A stretch of 64,000 bases of DNA from an uncultured beta proteobacterium (GTDB lineage Bacteria; Pseudomonadota; Gammaproteobacteria; Burkholderiales; Burkholderiaceae), in contig CAIJNI010000080.1 of assembly GCA_903821995.1 (NCBI GenBank), forward strand, positions 1 to 64,000, written 5' to 3'. Numbering within the stretch: position 1 is the stretch's first letter; each line of letters starts with the position of its first letter. The notes under the pieces are model-generated. The model did no database searches. It worked only from the letters and a program-made list of their open reading frames with translations, and was not told where the DNA came from. Made by a program: the position numbers and the translations under genes. Below are positions 34,101-41,941 of this stretch, in pieces.

Positions 34101-34678
34101 CGAGTTAAGTTCTCATAAGTATCTTCAAGACGAGTTTGTGTCTCTTTTCTCCGCTCTTTGTATTTTGAAACGCCAGCAGTCTCTTCTAAAAAAATTCTTA
34201 ACTCTTCCGGCTTTGCTTCAATAATCCTTGAAATCATGCCTTGACCAATAATGGCATATGCTCTAGGGCCCAGACCAGTTCCTAGAAAGATATCGTGTAT
34301 ATCTTTACGCCTAACAGCTTGATTATTAATAAAGTAGCTTGAGGAGCCATCTCGGGTTAAAACTCTTCGAACTGACAATTCTGCAAATGCACCCCACTGC
34401 CCAATAGGACGTCCATCAATGTTGTCGAAAACAAGTTCAACGCTAGCTCGTCCAGATGGTTTTCTAAGCCCTGAGCCATTGAAAATAACATCCTGCATTG
34501 ACTCACCTCGCAACTCGCTAGCTCTTGACTCCCCAAGAACCCAACGAACAGCGTCAATAATATTGGATTTTCCGCACCCGTTAGGTCCGACCACCCCAAT
34601 TAACTGCCCAGGCAACTCTAAATGAGTTGGGTCAACAAAAGATTTAAAGCCAGCAAGTTTGATTGATTTAAGTCTCAC
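31157..34678 (-). CDS. smc: Chromosome partition protein SMC
   Basis: Condensin ATPase for chromosome organisation. At 1173 residues it has the full SMC layout. The N-terminal Walker A is GPNGCGKSNI at about 31-40. Two long coiled-coil arms (Q/E/L-rich) flank a hinge at roughly 500-660. The C-terminal ABC signature is LLSGGEKALTAIAL near 1077, with Walker B CLLDEVDAPLDDAN. It starts at ATG. The scpA and scpB partners are not in this window. First gene of smc-zipA-ligA, divergent from dapD. Confidence 0.98.
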   Translation of the reverse strand: MRLKSIKLAGFKSFVDPTHLELPGQLIGVVGPNGCGKSNIIDAVRWVLGESRASELRGESMQDVIFNGSGLRKPSGRASVELVFDNIDGRPIGQWGAFAELSVRRVLTRDGSSSYFINNQAVRRKDIHDIFLGTGLGPRAYAIIGQGMISRIIEAKPEELRIFLEETAGVSKYKERRKETQTRLEDTYENLTRVEDIVRELDHQLLKLSTQAEVANKYKELQAQATLQQQILWMMKLADGQKEEEKYHQETINQQVLLEEKISQLRHLESDIEQKRSEQYSFQDQISSSQGELYEFNSLVAQNESEIRFINDSKIRLQKQIEDINNQLEKWEGQSELSQVELKQIASNLILANENELVVLENLTHHESLIPQIESGWLNSQSQVQDLKSKVTDIEKSLISINEKLNSANSQVELSEQRSTRLKLELEQLIKPSEEAKVTAIDRYTSAETKRISSQANLELAEVNLLQADKARQVAQINVQEANQLFSNSNASLEALTHLQERVQAQGKLRPWLESHQLQNLPRLWQMIQVEGGWETAIEAILGERISAIQSQAIEDTIQFVELSVPSKVAWYQTNAKLFGQKSSSLSSLTPILSRIQVKDIALQNVITEWFHQVYVVNSVSEAIAKRDELPQGGIFVDKAGHIISRVGIQLYAPDTEQAGLIGRAKEIEHLGKQLKSHQMILDESQGELQRSQSSYQAIYQTVIQARQTLEHAIMDVHRFEVDKMQLDKADENYASRANQIIQEISENESIAKVSQEKIIFSLDEKNKLDLSLENFRQLLDQSTLSYQEFNTSRDFSLKKKQEFQSAVQEASFELRSLKQRNLEIERDVQTAQEQINQLKDNLYASQNELVQFNDEILQEKLQVLLIKRSAQEASLAKLRADFDAFMYDLRQLDEQRIILERSLEPIREKTTELQLKEQASRLATQQFMELLLEVDADLDSLKQQIDPSKKINIVASEVNQLNSQISQLGPINMAALEELSSSQERKNFLDAQSADLREAIETLTDVISKIDSETRDLLKNTFDQVNLQFSELFPALFGGGQAKLVMTGEEILDAGVQVMAQPPGKKNTTIHLLSGGEKALTAIALVFSLFHLNPAPFCLLDEVDAPLDDANTVRYSEIVAKMSQKTQFLFISHNKITMEIANQLIGVTMQEQGVSRIVAVDLLAAAAMVQTS

Positions 34679-34814
34679 AGCGATCTAAAAATTGGTTAAA
34701 GTGTAGTGATGATAGCAATTCTCAAGGCTGTTCTAACATTTTTCGAAGTTTTTTTGCAAAAGATATAAAATAGAATCTTTAAACCACTGAAATCTCAAGG
34801 AATATTTTTTTCTC

Positions 34815-35654
34815 ATGACAGATACAAACTTATTGAATTTAGAACAATTAATAAACCTTAGTTGGGATAACAGGGCCAATATTAATATAACAAACGCCTC
34901 TCAAGAGCTCAGGGGTGGAATAGAAATGGTGATTGGAGGGCTTAATAACGGCTCTATACGCGTCGCAGTTAAAAAAAATGTAGGGCAATGGGAAGTGCAG
35001 CAATGGGTTAAAAAAGCTGTCTTACTCTCATTTAAGCTTCAAGATAACGAAATTATGAGTGCTGGAGGCTTTACTCAGTTCTACGATAAAGTACCTTCGA
35101 AATTTGCCGGTTATACACCAGAAGACTTCTTAAAAGGTGGTTTTAGAGTAGTTCCACCAGCATTTGCTAGACGCGGGTCATTTATAGGTAAAAATGTTGT
35201 GTTAATGCCTTCCTACGTCAACATAGGCGCATATGTTGACGAAGGAACAATGGTTGATACTTGGGCTACTGTAGGTTCTTGCGCGCAAATTGGTAAAAAT
35301 GTACATTTATCAGGGGGTGTAGGGATTGGTGGTGTTTTAGAACCAATTCAAGCAGGACCTGTCATTATTGAAGACAATTGCTTTATAGGTGCTAGGTCTG
35401 AAGTAGTAGAAGGTGTAATTATTGAAGAAAACAGTGTCTTGTCAATGGGTGTCTACATTGGACAAAGCACTAAAATTTATGACCGCGAAACAGGTGAAAT
35501 TTACTATGGTCGGGTTCCTGCAGGCTCAGTTGTAGTTCCAGGATCTCTTCCCTCTAAAGATGGCTCATACAGTCTTTACGCTGCTATTATCGTTAAAAAA
35601 GTAGATGCTCAAACAAGAGCAAAAACCGCAATTAATGAGTTACTAAGAGATTAA
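34815..35654 (+). CDS. dapD: 2,3,4,5-tetrahydropyridine-2,6-dicarboxylate N-succinyltransferase
   Basis: Succinylates tetrahydrodipicolinate in the lysine/meso-DAP pathway. The 279-residue trimeric protein shows the N-terminal helical region and the conserved [24 protein letters not shown] block in pieces. A left-handed beta-helix follows ([33 protein letters not shown]). An AAGGA lies 14 bases before the ATG, unusually far. First gene of a dapD-(arsC-like)-dapE-prmB operon. The dapC aminotransferase gene often found upstream is absent. Confidence 0.98.
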   Translation: MTDTNLLNLEQLINLSWDNRANINITNASQELRGGIEMVIGGLNNGSIRVAVKKNVGQWEVQQWVKKAVLLSFKLQDNEIMSAGGFTQFYDKVPSKFAGYTPEDFLKGGFRVVPPAFARRGSFIGKNVVLMPSYVNIGAYVDEGTMVDTWATVGSCAQIGKNVHLSGGVGIGGVLEPIQAGPVIIEDNCFIGARSEVVEGVIIEENSVLSMGVYIGQSTKIYDRETGEIYYGRVPAGSVVVPGSLPSKDGSYSLYAAIIVKKVDAQTRAKTAINELLRD

Positions 35655-35664
35655 AGAAAAAGTT

Positions 35665-36018
35665 ATGTTGGAACTTTTTGGAATTCTGAATTGTAATACT
35701 GTAAAAAAGGCTAGAAATTGGCTTGATCATAATAATTTGCAATACAATTTTCATAATTTCAAAAAAGAACCTCCCACTATAGATCTTTTAAATTTGTGGG
35801 TAACACAAGTTTCTCTTATAAAGTTGATCAATCGTCAAGGGACAACTTATCGTAAGTTGTCCGAATCAGAAAAACAAGCCCTTTCAGACATTTCGAGTGC
35901 GGTTCACATAATCCAACAATTTCCTTCTCTCATCAAGAGACCAGTTTTAGTAAAGTCCCATATAGTATTGATTGGCTTCGATGAGGAATGTTATTTTCGT
36001 GAACTCATAGACAATTAA
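35665..36018 (+). CDS. ArsC/Spx/YffB-family thioredoxin-fold protein
   Basis: A 117-residue protein of the ArsC-like family, closest in layout to YffB: single cysteine in [15 protein letters not shown] near residue 10, a middle [11 protein letters not shown] block and the conserved cis-proline motif IKRPVLV near 93. No CxxC is present. The YffB group is thought to bind glutathione; arsenate reduction is not implied, and its role between dapD and dapE, a recurrent location in Proteobacteria, is unknown. Confidence 0.88.
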   Translation: MLELFGILNCNTVKKARNWLDHNNLQYNFHNFKKEPPTIDLLNLWVTQVSLIKLINRQGTTYRKLSESEKQALSDISSAVHIIQQFPSLIKRPVLVKSHIVLIGFDEECYFRELIDN

Positions 36019-36040
36019 CGATCTTTTATTATCCTTTGCT

Positions 36041-37198
36041 ATGGAACTATCTAAAACACAAACTTTTGCTCATGAACTTATTGCCTTTCCTTCCGTAACT
36101 CCGAATGATTGCGGTATCCAAAAGATAATTGCGAAGCGCCTAAGTCAACTTGGGTTTGAATGTGAAACCATTATGAGTGGCCCTGATAATTTTCATGTTA
36201 CAAATTTATGGGCTATAAAACGTAGCTTAAATGTCGACTCTAAAGTGATAGTTTTTGCTGGACATACTGATGTTGTTCCTACAGGCCCATTAAATTTGTG
36301 GGATAGTGATCCATTTTTACCTAGTATCCGTGAAGGTAAATTATTTGGTCGAGGTGCTGCAGATATGAAAACGTCACTTGCTGCTTTCGTTATAGCTACA
36401 GAAGAATATATTAATGACTGTCCCAAACATAACCTTTCTATTGGATTTCTATTGACAAGCGATGAAGAAGGCCCTCTCAATACTGATGGGACAGTTGTGG
36501 TTTGTAACTTACTTAAACAGCGGGAAGAGAACATTGATTTTTGCATTATTGGCGAACCAACTAGCAGTGAAAAGTTTGGAGATACCATAAAGAATGGTCG
36601 TAGAGGTTCACTTTCAGCCAAGTTAAAAGTTAAAGGCGTTCAAGGTCATATCGCCTATCCTAATTTAGCTGTAAATCCAATTCATCTTGTTTCCCCTGCA
36701 CTAGCTGAACTTTCCAATACGACTTGGGATCATGGTAATGAGTATTTCCCACCAACAAGTTGGCAAACCTCAAACTTTCACTCGGGAACTGGGGCAACAA
36801 ATGTAATTCCTGGTGAAGCGATTATTGATTTTAACTTTAGATTTGCAACTGCTAGTACTGCATCAGACTTAAAACATAAGGTCGAATTAATCCTCAATAA
36901 ACATGGCCTAGTTTACGAGATTGAATGGAATCAGGGTGGCGAGCCATTTTTAACCCCCCAAGGCGATTTATGTAATGTTTTAAGGGATAGTATCACTCGA
37001 GAAACTGGGATCATACCTAGCCTATCAACAACTGGCGGTACAAGTGATGGACGTTTTATTTCTAAAATTTGCCCGCAAGTCGTTGAGTTTGGTCCAATTA
37101 ACAAAACAATCCACCAAGTTAATGAATATGTTGACATAGATACGATCGATCCTTTAAAAAATATATATCGGCATGTATTGGATCAATTATCTTCATAG
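36041..37198 (+). CDS. dapE: Succinyl-diaminopimelate desuccinylase
   Basis: Zinc peptidase-like M20 enzyme releasing LL-DAP from its succinyl derivative. The 385-residue protein contains [12 protein letters not shown] (metal histidine and catalytic aspartate), [25 protein letters not shown] (catalytic and metal glutamates), [19 protein letters not shown], the dimerisation domain with [14 protein letters not shown], and [10 protein letters not shown]. It is 22 bp after the ArsC-like gene in the dap operon. Confidence 0.98.
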   Translation: MELSKTQTFAHELIAFPSVTPNDCGIQKIIAKRLSQLGFECETIMSGPDNFHVTNLWAIKRSLNVDSKVIVFAGHTDVVPTGPLNLWDSDPFLPSIREGKLFGRGAADMKTSLAAFVIATEEYINDCPKHNLSIGFLLTSDEEGPLNTDGTVVVCNLLKQREENIDFCIIGEPTSSEKFGDTIKNGRRGSLSAKLKVKGVQGHIAYPNLAVNPIHLVSPALAELSNTTWDHGNEYFPPTSWQTSNFHSGTGATNVIPGEAIIDFNFRFATASTASDLKHKVELILNKHGLVYEIEWNQGGEPFLTPQGDLCNVLRDSITRETGIIPSLSTTGGTSDGRFISKICPQVVEFGPINKTIHQVNEYVDIDTIDPLKNIYRHVLDQLSS

Positions 37199-37207
37199 AT
37201 CAATATT

Positions 37208-38095
37208 TTGACACCTCATTTAATTTCATTTGAACAAGCTATTAAGAGCTTAGAATCACAGTTTCTTAAATCAAAAATCTACTTTGGACATGGTGCTGAA
37301 AGTGCTTACTCAGAAGCTCTATGGATATTTTCTCATCTTATGGGGCAATCCCCATCCAACTTTTTAAAATTATTAAATAATAATTGCCCAAATAACTTAA
37401 TTGCAAATGCAAAAAAAATTGCAGACGAGCGTATTAACAAGCGAATTCCTTTAGCTTATATTTTGAATGAAGCTTGGCTGATGGGGTATTCCTTTTACGC
37501 TGACCCACGAAGCATAATCCCAAGATCTTTTATTGCTGAATTAATCATTGATGGTACGCTTGAACCTTGGCTGCCTGAAGATGCTAAGGTTCTTGATTTA
37601 TGTACAGGTAATGCCTCTTTAGCCATCATTATGAGTTTGACCTATCCTGATGTGAATTTGAGTGCTGCAGATATTAGTGAACAAGCTCTTGCTTTGGCTG
37701 CTAAAAATCTAATTCGACATAAATTAAGCCGGAAAATTGCGCTATTTCAAGGAGATCTTTATTCTGCACTACCTTTACCAACAGAAGAAAATCGATTTAA
37801 CTTAATTATATGTAACCCCCCCTATGTCAATGATTACAGTATGCAAAATCTTCCGCCTGAATTTTTGGCAGAACCCCATATTTCGCTCGCTGGCGGTCAC
37901 AAGGGTATGGATCTTATTAAAAAGATCTTAAGTCAATCAAAATTATATTTAAAGAAAAATGGCGCTGTACTCCTTGAAATTGGTCATGAGTTTGACAATT
38001 TTTGTGAAGTCTTCCCAAATATCAACTTTACTGCACTCGATGTTTCTTCAAGTCATAATTCGGTCTTACTCGTTAGTTTTGAGGATTTACCCTAA
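37208..38095 (+). CDS. prmB: Ribosomal protein L3 glutamine N5-methyltransferase
   Basis: AdoMet-dependent enzyme methylating a glutamine of ribosomal protein L3. The 295-residue protein has the PrmB N-terminal domain (FGHGAESAYSEALWI), NEAWLMGYSFYADPR..IPRSF, AdoMet-binding VLDLCTGNAS, and the NPPY catalytic motif in CNPPYVNDYSMQNLPPE. That last block is characteristic of PrmB rather than PrmC. The start is TTG at 37208-37210, 9 bp after the dapE stop. The dapE-prmB linkage is common in Betaproteobacteria. Confidence 0.93.
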   Translation: MTPHLISFEQAIKSLESQFLKSKIYFGHGAESAYSEALWIFSHLMGQSPSNFLKLLNNNCPNNLIANAKKIADERINKRIPLAYILNEAWLMGYSFYADPRSIIPRSFIAELIIDGTLEPWLPEDAKVLDLCTGNASLAIIMSLTYPDVNLSAADISEQALALAAKNLIRHKLSRKIALFQGDLYSALPLPTEENRFNLIICNPPYVNDYSMQNLPPEFLAEPHISLAGGHKGMDLIKKILSQSKLYLKKNGAVLLEIGHEFDNFCEVFPNINFTALDVSSSHNSVLLVSFEDLP

Positions 38096-38097
38096 TT

Positions 38098-38127
38098 TTG
38101 AAACAATCGATAAATAAAACCTATAAT
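38098..38127 (+). promoter_or_regulatory. Strong sigma70-type promoter for tctC, overlapped by palindromes
   Basis: TTGAAA (38098-38103, five of six -35 positions) and a perfect TATAAT (38122-38127) are separated by 18 bp, directly downstream of the prmB stop. The -10 is embedded in the palindrome CTATAA-TC-TTATAG (38121-38134), itself flanked by inverted arms ATAAATAA (38110-38117) and TTATTTAT (38141-38148). A regulator or DNA structure may act there. The predicted leader is about 45 nt. Confidence 0.6.
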
Positions 38128-38178
38128 CTTATAGATTGTATTATTTATACCTCTTGAACCCTTAAAACAAAAGATTAT

Positions 38179-39186
38179 ATGAAACTAATTTATCCCTTCT
38201 TTGTGAAATTCCTTTCAAAACTTTCCTCCAGTACCTTAACTTTTGGATTCTTGTTCTTAACATCATTTTCAATGGCTCAGAATTATCCTGTTAAGCCAGT
38301 AACTATCGTTGTTCCTTTTGCAGCGGGCGGTCCAACCGACGCTGTGGCTAGGATGATTGCTGTACCTATGACACAGTTCTTAGGACAAACAGTTATAGTA
38401 GAAAACACAGTGGGTGCCGGCGGAACAATTGGAGCTAACCGCGTTGCTAAAGCAAATCCAGATGGCTATATGATATTCCTGCACCACGTTGGAATGTCAA
38501 CAGCCCCAGCTCTATATCCTAAATTACCTTATGATCCAGTTAATGATTTTGAATTTATTGGACAAGTTGTCGATGTTCCATTAACACTAATTGCTCGAAA
38601 AAACATCCCCGCAAATAATTTTAAGGAATTAGAGGCCTACCTTAAAAAAAATCAAGAGAAGGTCACTATGGGGAATGCTGGACCTGGCGCTGTTTCACAG
38701 TTATGCAGCATGCTTTTTACAAACAAAATGGGTATAAAGCTAACAGAAGTCCCCTACAAAGGAACTGGCCCAGCTATGACTGACTTGCTTGGTGGAACAA
38801 TTGATATTATGTGTGATCAAACAACTAATACAGTTGCCAATATTCGTGCAGATAAAGTGAAAGTCTTTGGCACGACAACTCTTAAACGTTTGAAGAGTCT
38901 TCCTAATATTCCAACCCTTGACGAACAAGGTTTTAAAGGCTTCGAAGTTGTTGCATGGCATGGTCTATATGCGCCAAAAGGGACTCCCCCTGCTGTTATG
39001 GAAAAACTTAATGCCGCTTTAAAAAATGCTTTAGCTAATTCTGAAATCAAAGCTCGACTTGCTGATCTTAGTGTAGAAGAAGCATCAGCAGAAAATGTCA
39101 GTGCATCGGGCCTTAAAAAACAACTAGAATCAGAAATTAAAAGATGGACTCCAATTATTAAAGCCGCTGGCGTTACGGCAGACTAA
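38179..39186 (+). CDS. Bug/TctC-family periplasmic solute-binding protein
   Basis: A 335-residue extracytoplasmic receptor of the Bug family, massively expanded in Burkholderiales, usually binding carboxylates. A signal peptide ends near residue 33 (SFSMAQNYP). The mature start YPVKPVTIVVPFAAGGPTD and the blocks GAGGTIGANRVAKANPDG, LPYDPVNDFEFIGQV and EVPYKGTGPA are diagnostic. No tctA/tctB membrane genes are adjacent, so it is an orphan receptor; the ligand cannot be predicted. It has its own promoter and terminator. Confidence 0.95.
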   Translation: MKLIYPFFVKFLSKLSSSTLTFGFLFLTSFSMAQNYPVKPVTIVVPFAAGGPTDAVARMIAVPMTQFLGQTVIVENTVGAGGTIGANRVAKANPDGYMIFLHHVGMSTAPALYPKLPYDPVNDFEFIGQVVDVPLTLIARKNIPANNFKELEAYLKKNQEKVTMGNAGPGAVSQLCSMLFTNKMGIKLTEVPYKGTGPAMTDLLGGTIDIMCDQTTNTVANIRADKVKVFGTTTLKRLKSLPNIPTLDEQGFKGFEVVAWHGLYAPKGTPPAVMEKLNAALKNALANSEIKARLADLSVEEASAENVSASGLKKQLESEIKRWTPIIKAAGVTAD

Positions 39187-39204
39187 GATTAAGTCAAGAC
39201 TTTG

Positions 39205-39230
39205 AGAGGGGCTAGTCGGCCCCTCTTTTT
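39205..39230 (+). terminator. Rho-independent terminator of tctC
   Basis: A perfect 8-bp GC-rich stem AGAGGGGC (39205-39212) / GCCCCTCT (39219-39226), 6-base loop, followed by a T run to 39230, starting 19 bp after the tctC stop. There is no matching T-tract on the opposite strand, so it works mainly in the plus direction, shielding the convergent thioesterase gene. Confidence 0.93.
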
Positions 39231-39252
39231 GTTTAAATAATCAACTGCGATT

Positions 39253-39696
39253 CTAAAGAAGATTTTCTAATACAGTTCTGATGGTGATTGGAATAGTTAC
39301 TGGTCGATTGGTTAATCGATCTACGTAAACGTGAGTATATTGCCCCAATGCACTCAAATGAGTATCATCACTAGAGAATATTCCAAGGAGATACTGCACG
39401 CTCGAATTCCCAATTTTTATCACTGATAGTCCTACATGGACAATCAGCGGAAATTTGATTGAGTTAAAGAATTGACACTGATTATTTACAACTAAACCCA
39501 CTATGTCTGACGATGCCGGGTTAAGAACTCCAGACTCAATTAAATATTGATTAACAGCTGTATCAAAAAAAGAAAAGTAAAGTACATTATTCACATGGTG
39601 GTAAGCATCAATATCAGACCAGCGAGTATTTATTTTAACAAAATGTTTAAAGTGAGTACGAGTAATTACCTCTTGCATTTCTTTGCCTGGCAGCAT
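39253..39696 (-). CDS. Hot-dog fold acyl-CoA thioesterase (4-hydroxybenzoyl-CoA thioesterase family)
   Basis: A single hot-dog domain enzyme with the family signature TRWSDIDAYHHVNNVLYFSFFDTA, where the aspartate of DIDAYHHVNN is the expected catalytic residue. I place the start at the ATG 39694-39696 (MLPGKEMQEV, 147 residues), six bases after AGAGGA; an upstream TTG at 39711 overlaps that ribosome-binding site. The substrate is unknown; FadM/YbgC-like cytosolic CoA ester hydrolysis is likely. It lies 33 bp after radA. Confidence 0.88.
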   Translation of the reverse strand: MLPGKEMQEVITRTHFKHFVKINTRWSDIDAYHHVNNVLYFSFFDTAVNQYLIESGVLNPASSDIVGLVVNNQCQFFNSIKFPLIVHVGLSVIKIGNSSVQYLLGIFSSDDTHLSALGQYTHVYVDRLTNRPVTIPITIRTVLENLL

Positions 39697-39729
39697 AATT
39701 AATCCTCTCAATTAATACATGAAATGAAT

Positions 39730-41091
39730 TTAAAAATTACGTACTAAATTTATTGCATGCTCTATTCTATCGACGGGAAATATCTCTAACCCTTCAATTT
39801 TAATACTCTTTGAAAAATTTGCTTTTGGAATAATTGCTTTTTTAAAACCAAGCTTTGCAGCTTCTTTCAAGCGTTCTTGTCCTCTTGGACAAGCTCTAAT
39901 TTCACCAGCAAGTCCAATTTCACCAAAAACGACTAAGTCTTTAGGCAATGCATAATTTTTAAGCGAAGATTGAATCGCCATTAATACAGCCAAATCAGCG
40001 GCAGGCTCGGATATTTTGACGCCACCAACTGCATTTAAAAAGACATCTTGATCAAAGCATGCAATGCCAGCATGTCGGTGAAGAACAGCAAGGAGCATAG
40101 CAAGCCTATTTTGCTCTAAACCAACAGCTAAACGTCGGGGATTCGGGATATGAGATGTATCTACCAAAGCTTGTATCTCAACAAGAATATTACGACTCCC
40201 TTCTTGAGTCACCAATACACAAGCGCCAGGGACAATTTCAGTGCTTTGGGATAAGAAAAGAGCTGATGGATTCGAAACACCCTTTAAACCAGTTTCAGTC
40301 ATAGCAAAAACACCAAGTTCATTGACCGCCCCAAAACGATTTTTTATCGCTCTTACTAAACGAAATGAAGAATGTGTATCACCTTCAAAATATAAAACTG
40401 TATCTACAATATGTTCCAAAACTCTAGGGCCAGCAATACTACCATCTTTAGTAACATGCCCAACAAGAATAAGACAAACACCAGATGATTTAGCAAAACG
40501 CGTCAGTTGCGAAGCGCACTCTCTAACTTGAGCGACGGATCCTGGTGCAGAGCTTAATGAGTCTGAATAAAGAGTTTGTATCGAATCGATAACAGCAATT
40601 TTAGGCCTCACATTTTCTAATGTATTTAAGATCTTCTCAAGCTGAATTTCTGGCAAGATTGATAGATCTGGAGCATAGGACCCTATCCTTTGAGCTCTTG
40701 ATGCAATTTGGGCTGCTGACTCTTCCCCAGAAACATAAATAACTGACAAACCAGATAAGCTTAAATTAGCTAATGTTTGTAATAGCAGTGTAGATTTGCC
40801 AATACCCGGATCACCGCCGATAAGAACGACCCCAGCATCAACAAATCCACCTCCTAATACTCGATCAAATTCAGGGATAGTAGAAGAGATTCTTTCAATA
40901 TCTTCAATTGCAATTTCAGATAATTTTTGTTGTAGGGCTGGCTTAGTTATTCCCTGAAACCTATGTTGGGATTGGGTTTCAAGAGATTCCTCAAGTGTAT
41001 TCCAAGCATTACATGCTTGGCATTGTCCTTGCCATTTGGGAAAGATTCCCCCACAGGAATTACAAACATATTGAATTTTAATTTTAGCCAC
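39730..41091 (-). CDS. radA: DNA repair protein RadA
   Basis: RecA-like branch-migration helicase in homologous recombination. With the GTG start at 41089-41091 (MAKIKIQYVCNSCGG) the protein has 453 residues. It has an N-terminal four-cysteine zinc finger (CNSC ... CQAC), Walker A in GGDPGIGKSTLL, the RadA-specific KNRFGAVNELGVF, and a C-terminal Lon-protease-like domain with FLNAVGGVKISEPAADLA. The open frame upstream to 41148 runs into the preceding gene and is not expected to be translated. Confidence 0.97.
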   Translation of the reverse strand: MAKIKIQYVCNSCGGIFPKWQGQCQACNAWNTLEESLETQSQHRFQGITKPALQQKLSEIAIEDIERISSTIPEFDRVLGGGFVDAGVVLIGGDPGIGKSTLLLQTLANLSLSGLSVIYVSGEESAAQIASRAQRIGSYAPDLSILPEIQLEKILNTLENVRPKIAVIDSIQTLYSDSLSSAPGSVAQVRECASQLTRFAKSSGVCLILVGHVTKDGSIAGPRVLEHIVDTVLYFEGDTHSSFRLVRAIKNRFGAVNELGVFAMTETGLKGVSNPSALFLSQSTEIVPGACVLVTQEGSRNILVEIQALVDTSHIPNPRRLAVGLEQNRLAMLLAVLHRHAGIACFDQDVFLNAVGGVKISEPAADLAVLMAIQSSLKNYALPKDLVVFGEIGLAGEIRACPRGQERLKEAAKLGFKKAIIPKANFSKSIKIEGLEIFPVDRIEHAINLVRNF

Positions 41092-41101
41092 GAATAATCT
41101 T

Positions 41102-41590
41102 TTAAAAAGGAGAACTATTTTTATTTTCTTGGGCCCGACTGTCAGCATCTTTCCGACGCTCTTCTAGGTCTTGCGCTCTCTCAGCTCGAAGTTTTTGCTT
41201 TTCTTCATATGCTTTGACATTAGCCGCTCTTTCTTTGACTTTTTGAGGATCTATTCTTTCAGAATTTCTCTGATCATCTCGCTCATCCTTTATAAGCTCT
41301 TTCAAATATCTTTGACGTTCATGAAGAGCGAGCTCTTGATCTCTAATTAATTTATATTCCTTTAGGTGTTCATTACGAGATTTTTTTAAGCAATGATCCA
41401 TAAAGTATTTGCTATAACAAGCTACAACATCATTGTCATAACGATAAGTAGACCATTGTTTTTTTAAATTTATTTTTTCTTGTAATTCATCAAGTAGTTT
41501 TAGTTCAGCATCTGCTAACGAAGATGCGCAAATAGTTACGCTAAAAAAAACTAATTGTAAGCTAATCAATAAATTAAAAACTGACTTCAT
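41102..41590 (-). CDS. Exported coiled-coil hypothetical protein
   Basis: I do not recognise a named family. From the ATG at 41588-41590 (MKSVFNLLIS) it has 162 residues: a signal peptide of about 22 residues ending ICASS, then an amphipathic, strongly charged E/K/R/Q-rich region likely to be helical or coiled coil. Two cysteines lie in VVACYSKYFMDHCLKK. The tail ends ENKNSSPF. The ATG overlaps the stop of the upstream phosphatase-like gene (TAATG), so translation is coupled. It may be periplasmic and could form a disulfide. Confidence 0.7.
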   Translation of the reverse strand: MKSVFNLLISLQLVFFSVTICASSLADAELKLLDELQEKINLKKQWSTYRYDNDVVACYSKYFMDHCLKKSRNEHLKEYKLIRDQELALHERQRYLKELIKDERDDQRNSERIDPQKVKERAANVKAYEEKQKLRAERAQDLEERRKDADSRAQENKNSSPF

Positions 41591-41931
41591 TAAATTTGTT
41601 GAGAGAGAACATAGAGGTTGGTTGAGCGAGCACCGGAACGACAAAAAGCTAGAATGGGCTTTGGCAAAGTATCAAGTAAATTGGCCATTTTTTGAATTTG
41701 CTCTTCAGTTAATTGTCCACTAATCACTGGTAAATAAGCATAATTAAGACCCAAATCTAGAGCTTGTTGTTTAATACTTGATTGGAGAGGCTGAGCATCA
41801 CCGCCTTCACCATCAGGGCGATTATTAATCAAACTTTTATATCCTAGCCTTACGATTTCTCCCAAATCATCCGAAGTAATTTGACCGGTAGTCCCAAAAT
41901 CTATTGTATGTTGTTTGATATCAATCGCCAT
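41590..41931 (-). CDS. TIGR01244 / DUF442 phosphatase-rhodanese-like protein
   Basis: A 113-residue protein of the beta-lactamase-hydrolase-like phosphatase family (DUF442). It has the opening TIDFGTTGQITSDDLGEI, NNRPDGEGG, YAYLPVISGQLTEEQI and the active-site loop FCRSGARSTNLY with the nucleophilic cysteine. Relatives are linked to sulfide/persulfide metabolism or to tyrosine-phosphatase-like chemistry. Its location 10 bp after metZ (sulfur assimilation) makes a sulfur-related role plausible but unproven. Confidence 0.85.
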   Translation of the reverse strand: MAIDIKQHTIDFGTTGQITSDDLGEIVRLGYKSLINNRPDGEGGDAQPLQSSIKQQALDLGLNYAYLPVISGQLTEEQIQKMANLLDTLPKPILAFCRSGARSTNLYVLSQQI

Positions 41932-41941
41932 TTTTTAATCC

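Noticed and set aside
41092..41148. 19-residue N-terminal extension of RadA
   Set aside because: Runs into the preceding gene and precedes the conserved MAKxKxQYVC start; the GTG at 41089-41091 fits the family.
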